15,922 nucleotides of DNA from Flavobacteriales bacterium (lineage in GTDB: Bacteria > Bacteroidota > Bacteroidia > Flavobacteriales_D > Sanyastnellaceae), in the NCBI GenBank assembly GCA_030728235.1, contig JANRAA010000258.1, positions 1 to 15,922 of the forward strand, read 5' to 3'. The position numbers were made by a program, and so were the translations under genes. The notes beneath the pieces were generated by a model. The model was not told the DNA's origin and did no database searches. It saw nothing but the letters and a program-made list of their open reading frames with translations. This document shows, one piece after another, positions 13,789 to 15,922 of this stretch; position 1 is the first letter of the stretch, and each line of letters begins with the position of its first letter.

Positions 13789-15922
13789 TCAGCGGATGAC
13801 ATTCACGTGACCAACGATCTTGGCTTTTCCCTCTTTTGTGTCGTACCAAACCGTCCACACATAGGTGTCTATCTGAACATAGTAATCACCCCCATTCACT
13901 GAGCCATCCCAACCTTGGTTGATGTCTTCGCTGGCAAAAACCAACTCTCCCCAACGATTCCGTATCTCCATCCGAAATCCTTTCACATTGTCGCCATATG
14001 CCTTAAAAAGGTCGTTGATGCCGTTGTTGTCGGGCGTGAAGGTGTTGGGGACATAAAGTGGGAAGAACACATCAACAAACACAGAGTCTTTACCCACACA
14101 TCCGTTTGCGTCAACAGCATGTAGAACATACCACATGGGGTCTTCAGTAAACACTTCTGGCACAAGACAATCGGTGCAGGAAATGCCAAAATCGGGCTCC
14201 CACCAAAATGGCAAACCAGAGGCGTCACCAAACAAGTTGTCTGTTTCGAGCCAATTGATAATGCGGTCAGGGCCAGCGTTGATATACGGTAGCGGCAAGA
14301 CATCAACAAATACTTGCGCCGATGCTACACAGCCATAGGCATCGGTAACGTACACTGTGAACGTTTGGTCGTCGGGCGGACTGACTGTTGTTTGTTGCGC
14401 TTCGTCGTTTTGGACAAAAAGTGCGGGTTGCCATTGATATGAAACACCTCCTTCAGCCCAAACGGGGTGCGATTCTCCAAAACAAATTATGCCGTCTTCA
14501 CCGGCTTGCGCCTGGGGAACAATTACTTCCACCGTTACTTGATCGGTACCGGTGCCACAGGCGTTGGTTACGTCCACAAAAAAGGTCGTAGTAGCTGTTG
14601 GGTTTACAGTTGCTGTTTGTCCTTGACTTACGACAAACTGCGCCGGCGACCACACCCAATCCAATCCGCTAACTGCAGTAACTTCAGCTGTATGACCAAT
14701 GCACATTTGGACATTTGGGTATACCTCGCCACCGGGCAGGTCGAGGTCGACATTCACGGTTACTTCTTCTGAAGTTTCACATCCCTCTACTGTTATGATT
14801 GCAACTTCGTAGGTAGTTGATTCTGTGGGAGATGCGCTTGTTGTTGCCGTGTTGGTTGTCGACAAGCCAAGAGGAGGGAACCATACATACGTAACCCCAC
14901 CTGTTGCTTCTAAGGTTGTTGATTGTCCGATGCAAATCGTCGGATCATCTGAAATCGTGGTTTGTGGTACTACAAAATCTACGAAAACGGCTACTGTATC
15001 AGATTCACAGTCGTTTTCATCAACTAGAAAAAAATTATTCGGAACAAGCGGCGTAACCGTCCGGTTTAATACAATGTGTTCAAAAAGTGTTGGGTCATCC
15101 AACCAATAAAAACTTGGTGAAGCTGCAGCATCCAACGCAGTTGACGCGCCTTCGCAAATGGGATCAACAGGAGCAACGAGTGGATTCACGCCTGGCAAAA
15201 TGGTGAGCACTACGCTGGCGGTGTCGGCATCGAGGCAGTTTTGCGAATCGTTAACAACGAGCGTGATGGTAAACGTACCGTTCAATTCATAAATATGCGT
15301 TGGCTCGAATGCGCTGCTTCCTTCGCCATCTCCAAAAGTCCATTGATACGAATCGCCGCCCGATGAATTGTTCAAAAACTCGGCGGGCTGTCCTTCACAA
15401 ACTTCAGTAGGGCCGTCAATTACTACCTGTGCGTTTATTCCTCCCAGATCGAATTTAAAGACCCCCAAATTGCAGTTTGTACTCATGTTGTCGGCACTCC
15501 AAGCACCTGGGGTGTACGGAAAATCGTCGTTACCACCACAGCCCGCACAAACAGCCTGATACACGCTTCCATCCTTATCGAACTTTGATGTTCCACCATC
15601 AACGTGTTCGTGGCTCGTTCCACCCCCAAAATAGGTTGCATACAGCAACGATTGGGCATCTGGATTTAAAACGCACAAGTAGAAATCGCTGCCATCGGTT
15701 GTGGATTGAAAGGCGTTCGAGGTAAGCGGTAAACCGGATGTTGTGCTCGACGTTGCCCATTGAGAATAGTTGGTGTTTGTTAGTCCGCCCCAACCCGAAA
15801 AGTAGATTTGATTGCAGTCGCTAACCAAAAAAGCAGTTGGACTGATATCAATGTCGCCGCTTCCTGTTCCAATCGTCGTCGACCAGATTTGGTTTGAAAG
15901 CGAAGGGTTGAATTTCGCTAAA
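13789..15922 (-). CDS. Secreted multi-domain protein with PKD, Ig-like modules and type B type IX sorting domain, 5' end outside window
   Basis: Very large surface or secreted protein; 710 in-frame residues are in the window and the frame is still open at base 15922. The apparent start at 15828 is only an internal TTG codon, and reading upstream gives LAKFNPSLSNQIWSTTIG, continuous with the rest. In order: a propeller-like region of the type seen in gliding-motility cargo (DGSVYQAVCAGCGGNDDFPY), a PKD domain (about 15435-15195) with YQWTFGDGEG, five Ig-like modules (about 15170-14060), and a type B C-terminal sorting domain (about 14055-13792) with YVPNTFTPDNNGINDLF and IRNRWGELVF. That last domain directs export through the type IX system across the outer membrane, often with retention at the surface. 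Function is probably structural or adhesive; no enzyme domain is seen in this part. No clear terminator follows. Confidence 0.9.
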   Translation of the reverse strand, partial: LAKFNPSLSNQIWSTTIGTGSGDIDISPTAFLVSDCNQIYFSGWGGLTNTNYSQWATSSTTSGLPLTSNAFQSTTDGSDFYLCVLNPDAQSLLYATYFGGGTSHEHVDGGTSKFDKDGSVYQAVCAGCGGNDDFPYTPGAWSADNMSTNCNLGVFKFDLGGINAQVVIDGPTEVCEGQPAEFLNNSSGGDSYQWTFGDGEGSSAFEPTHIYELNGTFTITLVVNDSQNCLDADTASVVLTILPGVNPLVAPVDPICEGASTALDAAASPSFYWLDDPTLFEHIVLNRTVTPLVPNNFFLVDENDCESDTVAVFVDFVVPQTTISDDPTICIGQSTTLEATGGVTYVWFPPLGLSTTNTATTSASPTESTTYEVAIITVEGCETSEEVTVNVDLDLPGGEVYPNVQMCIGHTAEVTAVSGLDWVWSPAQFVVSQGQTATVNPTATTTFFVDVTNACGTGTDQVTVEVIVPQAQAGEDGIICFGESHPVWAEGGVSYQWQPALFVQNDEAQQTTVSPPDDQTFTVYVTDAYGCVASAQVFVDVLPLPYINAGPDRIINWLETDNLFGDASGLPFWWEPDFGISCTDCLVPEVFTEDPMWYVLHAVDANGCVGKDSVFVDVFFPLYVPNTFTPDNNGINDLFKAYGDNVKGFRMEIRNRWGELVFASEDINQGWDGSVNGGDYYVQIDTYVWTVWYDTKEGKAKIVGHVNVIR

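Noticed and set aside
13783..13798. A 6-bp stem with a 4-base loop (CATCCG-TCAG-CGGATG) covering the stop codon of the type IX cargo gene.
   Set aside because: It has no T-tract on either side and is short, so it does not qualify as an intrinsic terminator.
1..15922. CRISPR arrays, tRNA or rRNA genes, insertion sequences, integrase or phage genes and toxin-antitoxin pairs.
   Set aside because: I looked through all gaps and both strands and found no supporting repeats, motifs or proteins. No gap between genes exceeds 181 bases.

Overview
The window looks like chromosomal DNA of a Bacteroidota bacterium, most likely Flavobacteriales (Cryomorphaceae-like); the rank below phylum is inference. 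The signs are a type B type IX secretion (gliding-motility-type) C-terminal domain, a TonB-dependent receptor with an N-terminal carboxypeptidase-regulatory-like domain, an HU-CCDC81/SPOR protein, a DUF6495-like protein, A-rich leaders rather than Shine-Dalgarno sites, and many matches to the Bacteroidota -7 promoter element TAnnTTTG. Base composition is moderate and even. I see no insertion sequence, phage gene, tRNA, rRNA or CRISPR array.

Layout. (1) 1-476, minus: start of a class A penicillin-binding protein, cut by the window edge. (2) 477-657: divergent promoter region. (3) 658-4894, plus: rseP intramembrane protease, an unknown exported protein, a CPA-type cation/proton antiporter, an HPt phosphotransfer protein, and a second HPt-like protein whose phospho-acceptor His is apparently replaced by Glu. 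(4) 4891-5982, minus: dprA, with its stop codon interlocked with the previous gene. (5) 6076-10978, plus: TonB-dependent receptor, kdsB, an HU-CCDC81/SPOR membrane protein and a HAD phosphatase, tightly packed with 1-base and 22-base overlaps. (6) 10972-11460, minus: DUF6495-like protein. (7) 11525-13696, minus: lipoprotein oligopeptidase B with a strong intrinsic terminator. (8) 13789-15922, minus: the C-terminal 710 residues of a large secreted multi-domain protein with a type IX sorting domain, cut by the window edge.

Most genes concern the cell envelope: peptidoglycan synthesis (PBP), membrane proteolysis (RseP), ion balance (antiporter), outer-membrane uptake (TonB receptor), LPS core sugar activation (KdsB), peptidoglycan-binding cell-division-type protein (SPOR) and surface secretion (type IX cargo). 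DprA (DNA uptake and recombination) and the HPt pair (signalling) stand apart.

This is mostly ordinary core-genome content. I found no convincing new multi-gene system. The items most worth a second look are the tandem HPt/pseudo-HPt pair, the unknown exported protein downstream of rseP, the close back-to-back promoters of dprA and the TonB receptor, a substitution in a conserved DprA motif, and the repeated placement of -7 elements within a few bases of start codons.
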